The notes under the pieces are model-generated. The model had not been told where the DNA came from. It saw only the letters and a program-made list of their open reading frames with translations, and made no database searches. Shown piece after piece: positions 1 to 8,651 of a stretch of DNA of 64,000 nt. Every line of letters begins with the position of its first letter. Positions within the stretch are counted from its first letter, which is position 1. The position numbers and the translations under genes were made by a program. Source of the DNA: Sphingobacteriales bacterium (GTDB lineage: Bacteria > Bacteroidota > Bacteroidia > Sphingobacteriales > Sphingobacteriaceae); contig JAPLFD010000006.1 of assembly GCA_026390835.1 (NCBI GenBank), positions 62,001 to 126,000 of the forward strand, in the 5' to 3' direction.

Positions 1-3000
1 CGAATTCGCTCCCGGAATTGCCATACCATTCTTTTTCCATTGAATAGTTTGTCCTGCAGTTAAAGCATAAGAAATACTTACCGAACCACCTTCACAAAAC
101 GCTGTACTTCCATTTAAATTAGCCTCTGGAATGGCGATAACTTGCGTATTAGTACTAGTTGCTGAACATCCGCTAGCGTTAGTTACCACCACATAGTAAT
201 CACCAGTTTGTATTGCTGAATAGGATGCCTGAGTTGCACCCGGAAGAAGTACTCCATCCCTATACCATTGATAAGTAAGGCCTTGACCAGTATTCGCATT
301 CAACGTAACTGCACCTGCAGCATTTATAGCTACTTGAGTACCTTGGGTTATACTAGCAGTTGGTATAGCATTTATACTAACTATAATAGGTGAATTTGTA
401 GCATTTAATACTGAATTATTGATGCTGCACCCATTCGTTATACTAGCAGTAAGTGAGTAGCTACCTGGCTGATAAACGGTAAGATGATTAGAGGTTGCAC
501 CGCCCAAAGCATTTCCATCTAAAAACCACTGATAACTTACCCCAGATACCGCAGTAGTACTCAGGTCTACTTTACCCCCAGGGCAGAAATTTAGTGGGCC
601 ATCTGCCGAAATACTAGGCAAGGCTGGCGTAGGATTTAATACTCCGACTGCACTAAATACAGTAGCACAGGCATTACTAATTACGCATCTATATTGATAA
701 TTTGTTGCACTGCTTGGTGCGGCGCTTAATTCTAAGGTAGCCGAGGCAAAGCCTGAATATGCAATTCCATTATCCAAATTAGATCCATTAATAGCAGCCC
801 AATTCTGCCCACCGTCTGTACTTCGCTCCCAGCTATAACTCAAACCTTGTGCTTTGGAATTAATTTCTACACTAAAACTTGTAGCATTACTAGTACATTG
901 AGCACTATTTTGCACTTGCTTAATAATGGTAGGTGAATTAAGAGGAGACGCTGCAATAATACTTACTGATGTTCCAATTGAAAAACAACCAGAACTAGAT
1001 TTTGCTGTGATGGTATATTCCCCAGGAAGTACATCTGTGAATACACCACTTGTATTTGTATAATCTAAACCATCAATTGAATAGGATTCACCAAAATTCG
1101 ATTCTATAGATAGAGTACCAAGCGCATTGGGACAACTCGGTTGTAAAAGGTTACTTACTATAGGCTTAAACGCTTTTACCGGTTCTGGCGAAATAGTAAT
1201 ATAGAAATCATCGGATTCACAACCATCGGTATTTTTAGCTCTTAGATTATAAATACCAGGTGTTAAATTGGCAAAGAGGCTAGTATTTTGGTAATTAGTA
1301 CCATCAATTGTATACCATTCTCCGGATTGCGGGGTAACAGAAATACTTCCAAATGCCACGTTACAATCGGGTTGTAAAACAGTAAACAATGGCCTTACTG
1401 GTTTTAATGGTTTTGGCGTAATGATAAATGTAGTATCTGCAGAAATACACCCATCTTCATTTTTAGCATTTAGGGTATAGATTCCTGGCGCCAAATTGGC
1501 GTAAAACGTTTGAGTAGTATAATCCGTTTGATTGATGCTATAGGTTAATCCGACTTGGGCTTGAATATTAATAGTACCAAAATCCAGATTACAAGTGGTT
1601 TGTTGAATAGTAAATTGAGGTATAGCAGGGGTAATTGGTTGTGGATAGATTGTTAATACAGTATCTGCCGAAATACAATTACTTGCATTTTTGGCAGTAA
1701 GATGGTATGTACCTGCTGCTAAATTATCAAATGTCGATTTGGCATAATAATTTGTTCCATCTAAACTGTATTCATGGCCCGAAACTACATCAATAGCTAT
1801 TATACCTTTAGTAATCACACAATCTGGCTGCACCAGAATAGTGGCACGTGGTTTTTCAGGTGTTGGATTAATAACGATTGTACTTGCATCACTTTCTTTC
1901 ACGCAACCATTGGCATCACTTACCTTAACATTATAAATGCCTGACTCGTTAATAAGCAATTCTCGGCGCTGTTCGTTGGGGATGAAGATCCCTCCAACTT
2001 GCCACTGGTAGGTATAATTTGGAGTACCAGTTACAGAAGTAGCTATACTCACCGGAGTACCGAAACAAACATTTGTTCCACCAGATACAATAAGATTAAC
2101 CTGTGGAAGTGCATTTACGGTTACACTTATTGGACAAGAAATAGAAGCCCCAGCTGTTGCGTCGGTAACTTTTACGCTAAATTGGCCTGTTGTACTTGCA
2201 GTAAATGTTGCACTATTTGCACCAACAATGGGTTGACCGGCATTTAACCATTGATAGGTTGGATTAGTAAAACTACTAGCATCGGTAGTTAAGACCACTG
2301 TTTGCCCCATACAAACTGTAGTGTTAATGGCATTTGTACTCGGTGGGGCAATTATTTTGGTAAATTCCGAAGTAGCAGTACAACCATTCGCATCGGTTAC
2401 TTTTACAGTATAATTTCCAGCATTGCTAACCGTATAGTTTGACTGTGTGGCATTTGTGATGGCACTTGTACCCAAATACCAAGCATACGAATATCCAGCT
2501 CCAGTTTTTGCGGAAAGTGTTAAGCTAGAATTTTCACAAGTACTAAAAGCTAGCTTAGCACCTTGGGTAATTAGCGCCTCTGGCTGTGGACTTATTTGCA
2601 CAACAAGCACGCCACTTGCCACACTGGTACAACCTAAAGAATTGGTTTCTGTAAGCGTATAATTTCCAGCAACACTAGTTAAGTAGGTGGGTTGATTTGC
2701 ACCTGGGATCAGCTGCCCATCTCTGAACCATTGGTTGCCACTCGATGCCGAGCTATTTAAAAGCAAACTGGTTCCTTCGCAAATTACTCCAGTCCCCAGT
2801 ACAGTAATTGTTGGCTGAGAAGGGATACTTGGTGATGGATTGATGACTAAACCCAACGATTCGGAAATACAGCCTGCAGCATTTTTGGCAACGACTTGGT
2901 AAGTACCCGAAACCAGTCCACTAAAAACTGCAGTTGATTGAAAAGTTTTACCATCTATACTGTACTCTAAGCCTGGTTTTGCGGTTACCGTAATGGAACC

Positions 3001-6000
3001 CGTTGAGAGGCTACAACTTGGTTGTTGTGAAACATAGGCACTTGGTTTTAAAGGAACCGTAGGAGCAGGATTAATTGTAATTAGCTCATTTCGTATACAT
3101 CCAGCTGAATTTTTAGCCCAAACTGTATATGTACCTGGAGTTAACTCTGGAAATGAACCGCTTGTTTGATATGTTTTACCATCTAAACTATATTCTATTC
3201 CACTTTTAACAGCAATTAATATATTTCCTTTACTATAATTACAATCAGGTTGCTGAACAGAAATTTGGAGTGAATCGGGTTTTGATGGGGCTGTATTAAT
3301 GGTAAAACTCATCCATGGACTGGTTTCGCCGGTAGCAAACTTAGCTTGAATACGATAGGCACCTGGCTGTAGATTGCTAAATTTAGTATTAGATTGATAG
3401 CTTACACTATCCAATGTATATGTTATGCCTGAAGCTAGTGGAAAAGTGACCGTTAAATCCCCCGTTTGCTTATCACAATCAGGCTGAATAATATCAAAAT
3501 CAACTTTTTCAACTAATATGGTACTCACAGTACCAGACACATCACCGCGGGCTTCACCTCCTTTAAAGAACACGTTCAAGTCTTGCCCTTTGATGCTCAT
3601 TACATTGATAGGCGAAGTCACATCGCCACGTTTATCGCCACCCATATAGGCTTGGCCATTGATAATGCCCGTTAAACTTAACCCTATTTTTACATTAGAG
3701 ACGTCACCTCTATTTAAGCCACCGAAGTAGAATTTCCCAAAAGAGTAGCCATTTAAATTTTGGTCTATTTTTAATACCGATCTGTCTCCCCTACTAGTTC
3801 CCCCAGCAAAAGCATAGCTTAATCGGGTTCCATCTATACTAGCCAAACCACTAGCAGCACTTATATCACCTCGATTCAGACTACCTAAGAATGGAACATT
3901 CATACTAGTACCAGATATACTCTGTGAGACGGATTTTATTGAAAAATCCCCACGTTCTTTACCTCCCAAATAGGGGAAATTTAAATCCAAGCCATCTAGT
4001 AATAATTTAAACTTCAGAACTGAAAAATCACCTCTATTTTGGCTTCCTGAATATAATTTAAAAACCTGTTGGCCACCTAGGCCAGAAACCATAGCCCTAA
4101 GGGAGGCATCACCACGTTCTTTGCCTCCTAAATAACTTAATAAAATTGTAGGCGCATTACTACCACTAAGTAAAATACCACCCCGGTATAATTGAAAATC
4201 TCCCCTATCGGTACTACCAGAATACACCCCTTCAATAGTATTTCCTGAGAATTCTGAATTTGATTTTCGATAGCTTATATCTCCTCTATTGTCTGATCCT
4301 TGATATAAGAAATTAACATCTAAGGGTGTTTGCCCATCGAATAATGCATTGCTATATTGATTATTATCATCACCTCTCGATTTGGATCCGGCATACATAT
4401 TGGTAAAAACGCTGCCAGATAGAAGTACGTTCGAAACCCAATCGCTATAATCTCCACGCTCTTCGCTCCCTACAAAAACATTGGCTGATATACCATTAAA
4501 ATCAACATTCACTTTTAAATCACTAACATCACCTCGGCTAGACCCTCCTAAATTAATATTTGGTATCACGGTGCCGTTTATAAGGGCATTATATTGCGCA
4601 TTAGAAACATCGCCCCTATCCAATCCACCAGAAAAAGTGAAACCAAAAAGCGTACCATTAAGCATACTATGTATTGCTTTTTCAGAAATATCTCCCCTTT
4701 CTATTCCCCCAACGTAGGCATAATTATAATTTACACCCGATAGCTGATTATTAAACGAAATTGCTGTAATATCTCCTCTGTTTTTACCCCCTTCGTAAGG
4801 GAGGGTTAATGCAATTTCTGAGTCTCCATTGAAATAGATATTAGTTTCCTTATTACTAAAATCTCCTCTTAATTGTCCTCCAGAAAACACATATTGAATT
4901 TGAGAGCCTCCTAACAATAAATTAGAACCTAAATTAGATCGATCTCCCCGTTCAAAACCACCTTCAAAAGCGCTATTTAAATATACGCCATTTAATCCCC
5001 GTGCAGAGATTAGAAATGAGTAATCTCCTCTATCTCGGGCACCACCATATGGTTTTTTATTATCGTAACCATCCAGGTTATTGTCTACTAAAATGAGAGC
5101 ATTATCTCCTCTTTGTGAGGCTCCTTGAAATGCCACATTTAATTTTTGCCCAAATAGTGCCGTGTTAACGATAATAGCCGATTGATCACCTCGACCGGAA
5201 CCACCCATATAAGCCGGACCGGGTGCCAAAGTTAATACCGCTGTTTCGCTCTTACTAATGCAGGTAGAACCATCTTGACTAACTGCAACACTGTAAGAAC
5301 CAATATCATTAGTATTTAAATTAGGCAATTGGTAGCTATTAGACTGTGGCTGATTAACTACTTCTACACCATTTTTGTACCATAAATAATTTAACGCTGC
5401 ACCCGCTACAGAGGGGTGCGCTATAACTGTAAAAGATGGACTAGAAAATCCTGGTGAGTTAATATCTTGTGGCGAAACATCAATAACAGGGCCAAATCCT
5501 GTACATTTAGAATAATTTATACTGATAATACCAGCACCTGTGCTATTGCTAATAAACGCCAAATCTTGGGCTTGATCTTTCCCAGCACTACCGCCTGGAG
5601 CTCCACTATCACTACCGGCACCGGGTGCACCTACGCCGCCTAAAATTCCGCCTCCACCTCCACCGCCGCCAGCACCATCACTTGCACCACAATCTCCACC
5701 ATTAGACCCAGCATTGGAAGATGATACATAGGTTCCTGTTGTAGGTACATAACCGCCACCCGTATTTCCACCGCCACCACCGCCACCACCGCCAGCAACT
5801 ACATAAACCTTAGTAGTGCCATTAGCTTGTGGAACCTTAAGTACAGATGCACCACCACCGCCACCACCACCGCCAGACCAACCTGATCCTCCTGCAGCAC
5901 CACCCTTACCCCCATTAAATCCAAGTGCATTTTTACCTCCCGCACCACCACCAGTACTGGTACCCGTAAATCCATTGGTACCAAGTTGACCTGGCGCTAT

Positions 6001-6564
6001 CGTTAAAACAGAACCAGGAACAACCAAGATGTTTCCTTCATATTGTTTTGATGCTCCACCAGGAGCGCCTGGTTGACTATCATCGCCACCTTTTCCACCT
6101 GAACCACCTTGAATGGTCACCTTTATAGAAGTAACCCCTTGCGGAACAACCCATGTAGAAGGGGTACCACTATAGGTAAAATCAAATTTAATTTTTAAAG
6201 TAAGTATAGCCAAGTTACTATAAACATCACCTGTTGCATTACCAACTTTTACTCGAAAAAAGAATCCACTAGATGCTGGTAAATCTAGTACACGTAGAGT
6301 AGCGGTTTGCGTTCCAACATAACTAGCATCTTCGGAAAGATTTTCAAAATTTACTCCTCCAATACTGTATTGCCATTGAAAGGTATTTGTATTAGTAGCC
6401 GAAACAGAAAATGTAGTAGTTTGCCCAACATTATTATAAGTAATATTGGCACTTTTGGGATGCGATGTAATGATGGGCAATTGGGCAAAAGCATCGCCCA
6501 TGACGCCAAAAAGCATCACAAATAGGAGAAAACTCCTAAAAAGTATTTTACGACTATACTGCAA
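1..6564 (-). CDS. Giant secreted modular adhesin with RGD repeats (3' end outside window)
   Basis: The frame stays open from 6564 to the left edge, giving 2188 codons without the C-terminus. The only start that keeps a full signal peptide is TTG at 6564: residues 1-27 have basic residues, a hydrophobic core and an A-F-A cleavage site before Gln28. In order: an Ig-like domain (about 30-125), a glycine-rich domain (about 129-349) whose beginning recalls the ALK/LTK-type or Gly_rich_2 fold, another Ig-like domain, 21 RGD repeats (458-1010), then Ig/SprB-like beta modules, seven with a Y-S-I/L-D-G motif and P-G-x-Y. This architecture is usual for proteins exported by the type IX system, whose sorting domain would lie off-window. 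Probable surface adhesion or gliding-related protein; the exact role is unknown. The gene follows an FGE-fold gene in the same orientation. Confidence 0.85.
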   Translation of the reverse strand, partial: MQYSRKILFRSFLLFVMLFGVMGDAFAQLPIITSHPKSANITYNNVGQTTTFSVSATNTNTFQWQYSIGGVNFENLSEDASYVGTQTATLRVLDLPASSGFFFRVKVGNATGDVYSNLAILTLKIKFDFTYSGTPSTWVVPQGVTSIKVTIQGGSGGKGGDDSQPGAPGGASKQYEGNILVVPGSVLTIAPGQLGTNGFTGTSTGGGAGGKNALGFNGGKGGAAGGSGWSGGGGGGGGASVLKVPQANGTTKVYVVAGGGGGGGGGNTGGGYVPTTGTYVSSSNAGSNGGDCGASDGAGGGGGGGGILGGVGAPGAGSDSGAPGGSAGKDQAQDLAFISNSTGAGIISINYSKCTGFGPVIDVSPQDINSPGFSSPSFTVIAHPSVAGAALNYLWYKNGVEVVNQPQSNSYQLPNLNTNDIGSYSVAVSQDGSTCISKSETAVLTLAPGPAYMGGSGRGDQSAIIVNTALFGQKLNVAFQGASQRGDNALILVDNNLDGYDNKKPYGGARDRGDYSFLISARGLNGVYLNSAFEGGFERGDRSNLGSNLLLGGSQIQYVFSGGQLRGDFSNKETNIYFNGDSEIALTLPYEGGKNRGDITAISFNNQLSGVNYNYAYVGGIERGDISEKAIHSMLNGTLFGFTFSGGLDRGDVSNAQYNALINGTVIPNINLGGSSRGDVSDLKVNVDFNGISANVFVGSEERGDYSDWVSNVLLSGSVFTNMYAGSKSRGDDNNQYSNALFDGQTPLDVNFLYQGSDNRGDISYRKSNSEFSGNTIEGVYSGSTDRGDFQLYRGGILLSGSNAPTILLSYLGGKERGDASLRAMVSGLGGQQVFKLYSGSQNRGDFSVLKFKLLLDGLDLNFPYLGGKERGDFSIKSVSQSISGTSMNVPFLGSLNRGDISAASGLASIDGTRLSYAFAGGTSRGDRSVLKIDQNLNGYSFGKFYFGGLNRGDVSNVKIGLSLTGIINGQAYMGGDKRGDVTSPINVMSIKGQDLNVFFKGGEARGDVSGTVSTILVEKVDFDIIQPDCDKQTGDLTVTFPLASGITYTLDSVSYQSNTKFSNLQPGAYRIQAKFATGETSPWMSFTINTAPSKPDSLQISVQQPDCNYSKGNILIAVKSGIEYSLDGKTYQTSGSFPELTPGTYTVWAKNSAGCIRNELITINPAPTVPLKPSAYVSQQPSCSLSTGSITVTAKPGLEYSIDGKTFQSTAVFSGLVSGTYQVVAKNAAGCISESLGLVINPSPSIPSQPTITVLGTGVICEGTSLLLNSSASSGNQWFRDGQLIPGANQPTYLTSVAGNYTLTETNSLGCTSVASGVLVVQISPQPEALITQGAKLAFSTCENSSLTLSAKTGAGYSYAWYLGTSAITNATQSNYTVSNAGNYTVKVTDANGCTATSEFTKIIAPPSTNAINTTVCMGQTVVLTTDASSFTNPTYQWLNAGQPIVGANSATFTASTTGQFSVKVTDATAGASISCPISVTVNALPQVNLIVSGGTNVCFGTPVSIATSVTGTPNYTYQWQVGGIFIPNEQRRELLINESGIYNVKVSDANGCVKESDASTIVINPTPEKPRATILVQPDCVITKGIIAIDVVSGHEYSLDGTNYYAKSTFDNLAAGTYHLTAKNASNCISADTVLTIYPQPITPAIPQFTIQQTTCNLDFGTINIQAQVGLTYSINQTDYTTQTFYANLAPGIYTLNAKNEDGCISADTTFIITPKPLKPVRPLFTVLQPDCNVAFGSISVTPQSGEWYTIDGTNYQNTSLFANLTPGIYNLRAKNTDGCESDDFYITISPEPVKAFKPIVSNLLQPSCPNALGTLSIESNFGESYSIDGLDYTNTSGVFTDVLPGEYTITAKSSSGCFSIGTSVSIIAASPLNSPTIIKQVQNSAQCTSNATSFSVEINSKAQGLSYSWERSTDGGQNWAAINGSNLDNGIAYSGFASATLELSAAPSSATNYQYRCVISNACATVFSAVGVLNPTPALPSISADGPLNFCPGGKVDLSTTAVSGVSYQWFLDGNALGGATSNHLTVYQPGSYSLTASITNGCSINNSVLNATNSPIIVSINAIPTASITQGTQVAINAAGAVTLNANTGQGLTYQWYRDGVLLPGATQASYSAIQTGDYYVVVTNASGCSATSTNTQVIAIPEANLNGSTAFCEGGSVSISYALTAGQTIQWKKNGMAIPGANS
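1060..3430 (-). repeat. Seven YSIDG-type beta modules in the adhesin
   Basis: The motif Y-(S/T)-(I/L)-(D/N)-G or a close variant occurs near 3415, 3190, 2950, 1765, 1535, 1305 and 1075, spaced 225-240 bases (about 77 residues) within two blocks of three and four. Each is followed by an aromatic residue, a P-G-x-Y turn and often A-K-N-x-x-G-C. Three or four longer Ig-like modules (about 1880-2830) separate the blocks. Such modules are common in large Bacteroidetes surface proteins. Confidence 0.75.
3541..5193 (-). repeat. 21 tandem RGD repeats, 27-residue period, inside the adhesin
   Basis: RGD codons lie (lowest base of each triplet) at 3541, 3622, 3703, 3784, 3865, 3946, 4027, 4108, 4198, 4279, 4369, 4450, 4528, 4609, 4690, 4771, 4861, 4942, 5023, 5104 and 5185. 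Sixteen of 20 intervals are exactly 81 bases, three are 90 and one is 78. Within a unit, R1-G2-D3 are invariant; position 5 is usually Ser, 15 usually Gly, 22 aromatic, 24-25 Gly-Gly or Gly-Ser. Arg is written with all six codons, so the nucleotide repeats are old and diverged while the triplet is kept. The regular short period suggests a beta-solenoid or beta-roll stalk. Confidence 0.95.
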
Positions 6565-6588
6565 TGGGTTGGTTTAGATAGAATGACA

Positions 6589-6622
6589 AATACTCCACAA
6601 CATGTTTACATCGTGGAGTATT
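6589..6622 (-). terminator. Hairpin between the FGE-fold gene and the adhesin gene
   Basis: Ten-base perfect inverted repeat (6589-6598 with 6613-6622, arm AATACTCCAC) just after the stop of the FGE-fold gene. The T-run that follows on the minus strand is short, so this may be a weak terminator or an mRNA-stabilising hairpin in a two-gene transcript. Confidence 0.5.
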
Positions 6623-6643
6623 CAAGTATCTTCTAATGCAGTA

Positions 6644-8272
6644 TTATTTAGCTGTTCTTACTCCACGGCCACCAGTGTCGTAGGCTCTGGCACGGATACC
6701 GGTAGTTGATGAAGAAGAACGATCAGACGTACGCAACTCATTCACTACACCCCCAGTAACATTGCTATACCACGATCCACCACGTAAACCAACCGGAACA
6801 GTAATTGCAGGCCAACCTACTACATCTTGGTCGCCATTACCATCTAAAGCACCATTCCCATGAGCTCCGGTATAGGTTAAATTGTCGGTACGGCCAACAG
6901 AATAGCAAAGCTCCCAAACGTTTCCACTCAGTTCCATAATACCCCAATAACCCGCACCTGCAGTTTCGCGGTTACTATTCGCTGTAGCAAAAACACCTAC
7001 ACGGAACGGACCACCTGAATTGGTATTAGTCCAGGTATTATACCAGTTAGCATTACCAGCATTGGTTGCGTAATTACTGGTGATGGTTTCAGTAGGTAAG
7101 CCTTCATCAGCCAAAACATATCGAGTAGCAGTTCCAACAGCAGCAATGTTGGTAGTACCCCATGCATATTCTTGAGATACCACTGGCGACGTGCCTCTAG
7201 CAGCCTTCTCAAATTCTAATTCAGTCATTGGGCGTAAACTAGCCCAATCTAAATAAGCCGCAACATCAGCATAGGTTAAAAAGTTACAAGCCTCATCGGT
7301 ATAGGTACCGTAATTGGTAGTGGTTGCAAAAGTAGCAGCACCATTACCTGGCCAACTAAATGAATTTCGATAGATTTGGACATCGGTTTGTTTAGATCCT
7401 GTTGGACCACCAGTTTGATTCAAAGAAATATCTCTTCGTAATTTCTGATCTTGAGTTAAAGAGTTAAAAAACTCTATATATTGATTTTGAGAAATTTCAT
7501 ATTTCATTACATACATGGCTTCAAAACCCTTTGGAAAATTTGCCGGAATGGCATACACAGCACCCGTTGCATATTCACCTGTAGAGGCTGTTGCTGCTTG
7601 CGATAAATAGTAATAATCGCTCACGGATGTCATGTTTGTACCAGAACCACCACCAGATGCATTTAACACACTAATGGCACTCTCTGAAGCAATATACCAA
7701 GGGTCATTATCTGCAGAACCTTGGCGGAACGATCTGTTCTGAGCAATTGTGGCCCCATCGCCAGCCCAAAATGGTGCTTGAGGCACATATACCATTTCTA
7801 CACCATATACCTGAACATCAACAGCTGCATTATTAGCAATTCCCTGAGCGCCATAGTTCCATAGTAATTCTACACCGGTTACTGCAAAAGTTCCATTTCC
7901 ATCTGCACTACGGTTAATAAATACACCCATACCAGGATTGGTAGTTGCATTAAAAGTAGTTCCGGGTGCAAGTAAGCCAACGGTTATATTACTTCCACTT
8001 GGTGCGGTATGTCCTGTATTAGACAAAAAAGAATGTTGCCAGTTCCCGTTACCTACACGAAACTTTACGAATAGCCAAGCAGCATCCCAATTGTTGGGGC
8101 CAGCACTCACACGCCAACTGTTATTCCAACTCACATCAAATTTTATCTTGGTTGTTTGATTTGTTGTATTTTGCCCAGTAAGACTTACATTGGCAATTTT
8201 AATTCCATTGGCAAACGTGGCCACAGAAATAAAGATAAAGCTTAAAAAAAGTACTAATTTTTTCATATTCAT
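6644..8272 (-). CDS. Secreted SUMF1/FGE-sulfatase-fold protein, probably without FGE activity
   Basis: About 542 residues. ATG codons at 8272 and 8266 both precede a clear Sec signal peptide ending in A-T-F-A-N; an upstream TTG at 8305 is less likely. The N-terminal third looks like a beta-sandwich. From about residue 230 onward the protein matches the formylglycine-generating-enzyme fold: an E-L-E-F-E-K-A-A-R-G segment, then G-N-V-W-E-L, then G-L-R-G-G-S-W near the end. True FGE uses C-terminal cysteines that form the copper site; the last 60 residues here have no cysteine, so formylglycine formation is unlikely. The FGE fold is widely reused in Bacteroidetes, for example in GldJ and GldK. 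The gene lies directly before the giant adhesin, so a joint surface function is plausible but unproven. Confidence 0.75.
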   Translation of the reverse strand: MNMKKLVLFLSFIFISVATFANGIKIANVSLTGQNTTNQTTKIKFDVSWNNSWRVSAGPNNWDAAWLFVKFRVGNGNWQHSFLSNTGHTAPSGSNITVGLLAPGTTFNATTNPGMGVFINRSADGNGTFAVTGVELLWNYGAQGIANNAAVDVQVYGVEMVYVPQAPFWAGDGATIAQNRSFRQGSADNDPWYIASESAISVLNASGGGSGTNMTSVSDYYYLSQAATASTGEYATGAVYAIPANFPKGFEAMYVMKYEISQNQYIEFFNSLTQDQKLRRDISLNQTGGPTGSKQTDVQIYRNSFSWPGNGAATFATTTNYGTYTDEACNFLTYADVAAYLDWASLRPMTELEFEKAARGTSPVVSQEYAWGTTNIAAVGTATRYVLADEGLPTETITSNYATNAGNANWYNTWTNTNSGGPFRVGVFATANSNRETAGAGYWGIMELSGNVWELCYSVGRTDNLTYTGAHGNGALDGNGDQDVVGWPAITVPVGLRGGSWYSNVTGGVVNELRTSDRSSSSTTGIRARAYDTGGRGVRTAK

Positions 8273-8651
8273 TTTTGATTTAACATTTTGATTATTATTG
8301 CCCAAATGGTGTGTTTGAACCTATTTTATAGTAAGTCTTAAAAATGATAAAAATGTATCAAAAGAGTATGGTTTGGAATGTATCGTTTTTTGAAATATAT
8401 AAAATACGGTACAAGTGAATTTTTAAGCCCTATAAACTTTGTATTTTGTTGTACCGTTTTAAAATAAGGGCAATTGAATTTGAAGAGAATTTAAACTTGA
8501 TGAATAGCAAAGCTGTTTAATTGATTAGAGTATCAAAAAACCAGTAAACAGGTAATTTGATCTGCATTTTATCTCTGCAAAATCGTTAGAGTTTATAGAA
8601 ATTAAAAAAAGATTGAGCGTATTGCTCTTTATAGCAAAAATGGACGATCAC
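8273..8651. other. Intergenic region with an inverted repeat
   Basis: No convincing gene. It holds the upstream region of the FGE-fold gene and the end of the TlpA-like gene. The one structured element is an inverted repeat, CGGTACAA near 8407-8414 against TTGTACCG at 8449-8456, with A- and T-rich flanks that also pair. The arms are 34 bases apart. Confidence 0.5.

Noticed and set aside
3541-5193. 81-base periodicity as a CRISPR array or assembly duplication
   Set aside because: The repeats are highly diverged at DNA level, lie inside one open frame and share only amino-acid pattern; there are no identical repeats or unique spacers.
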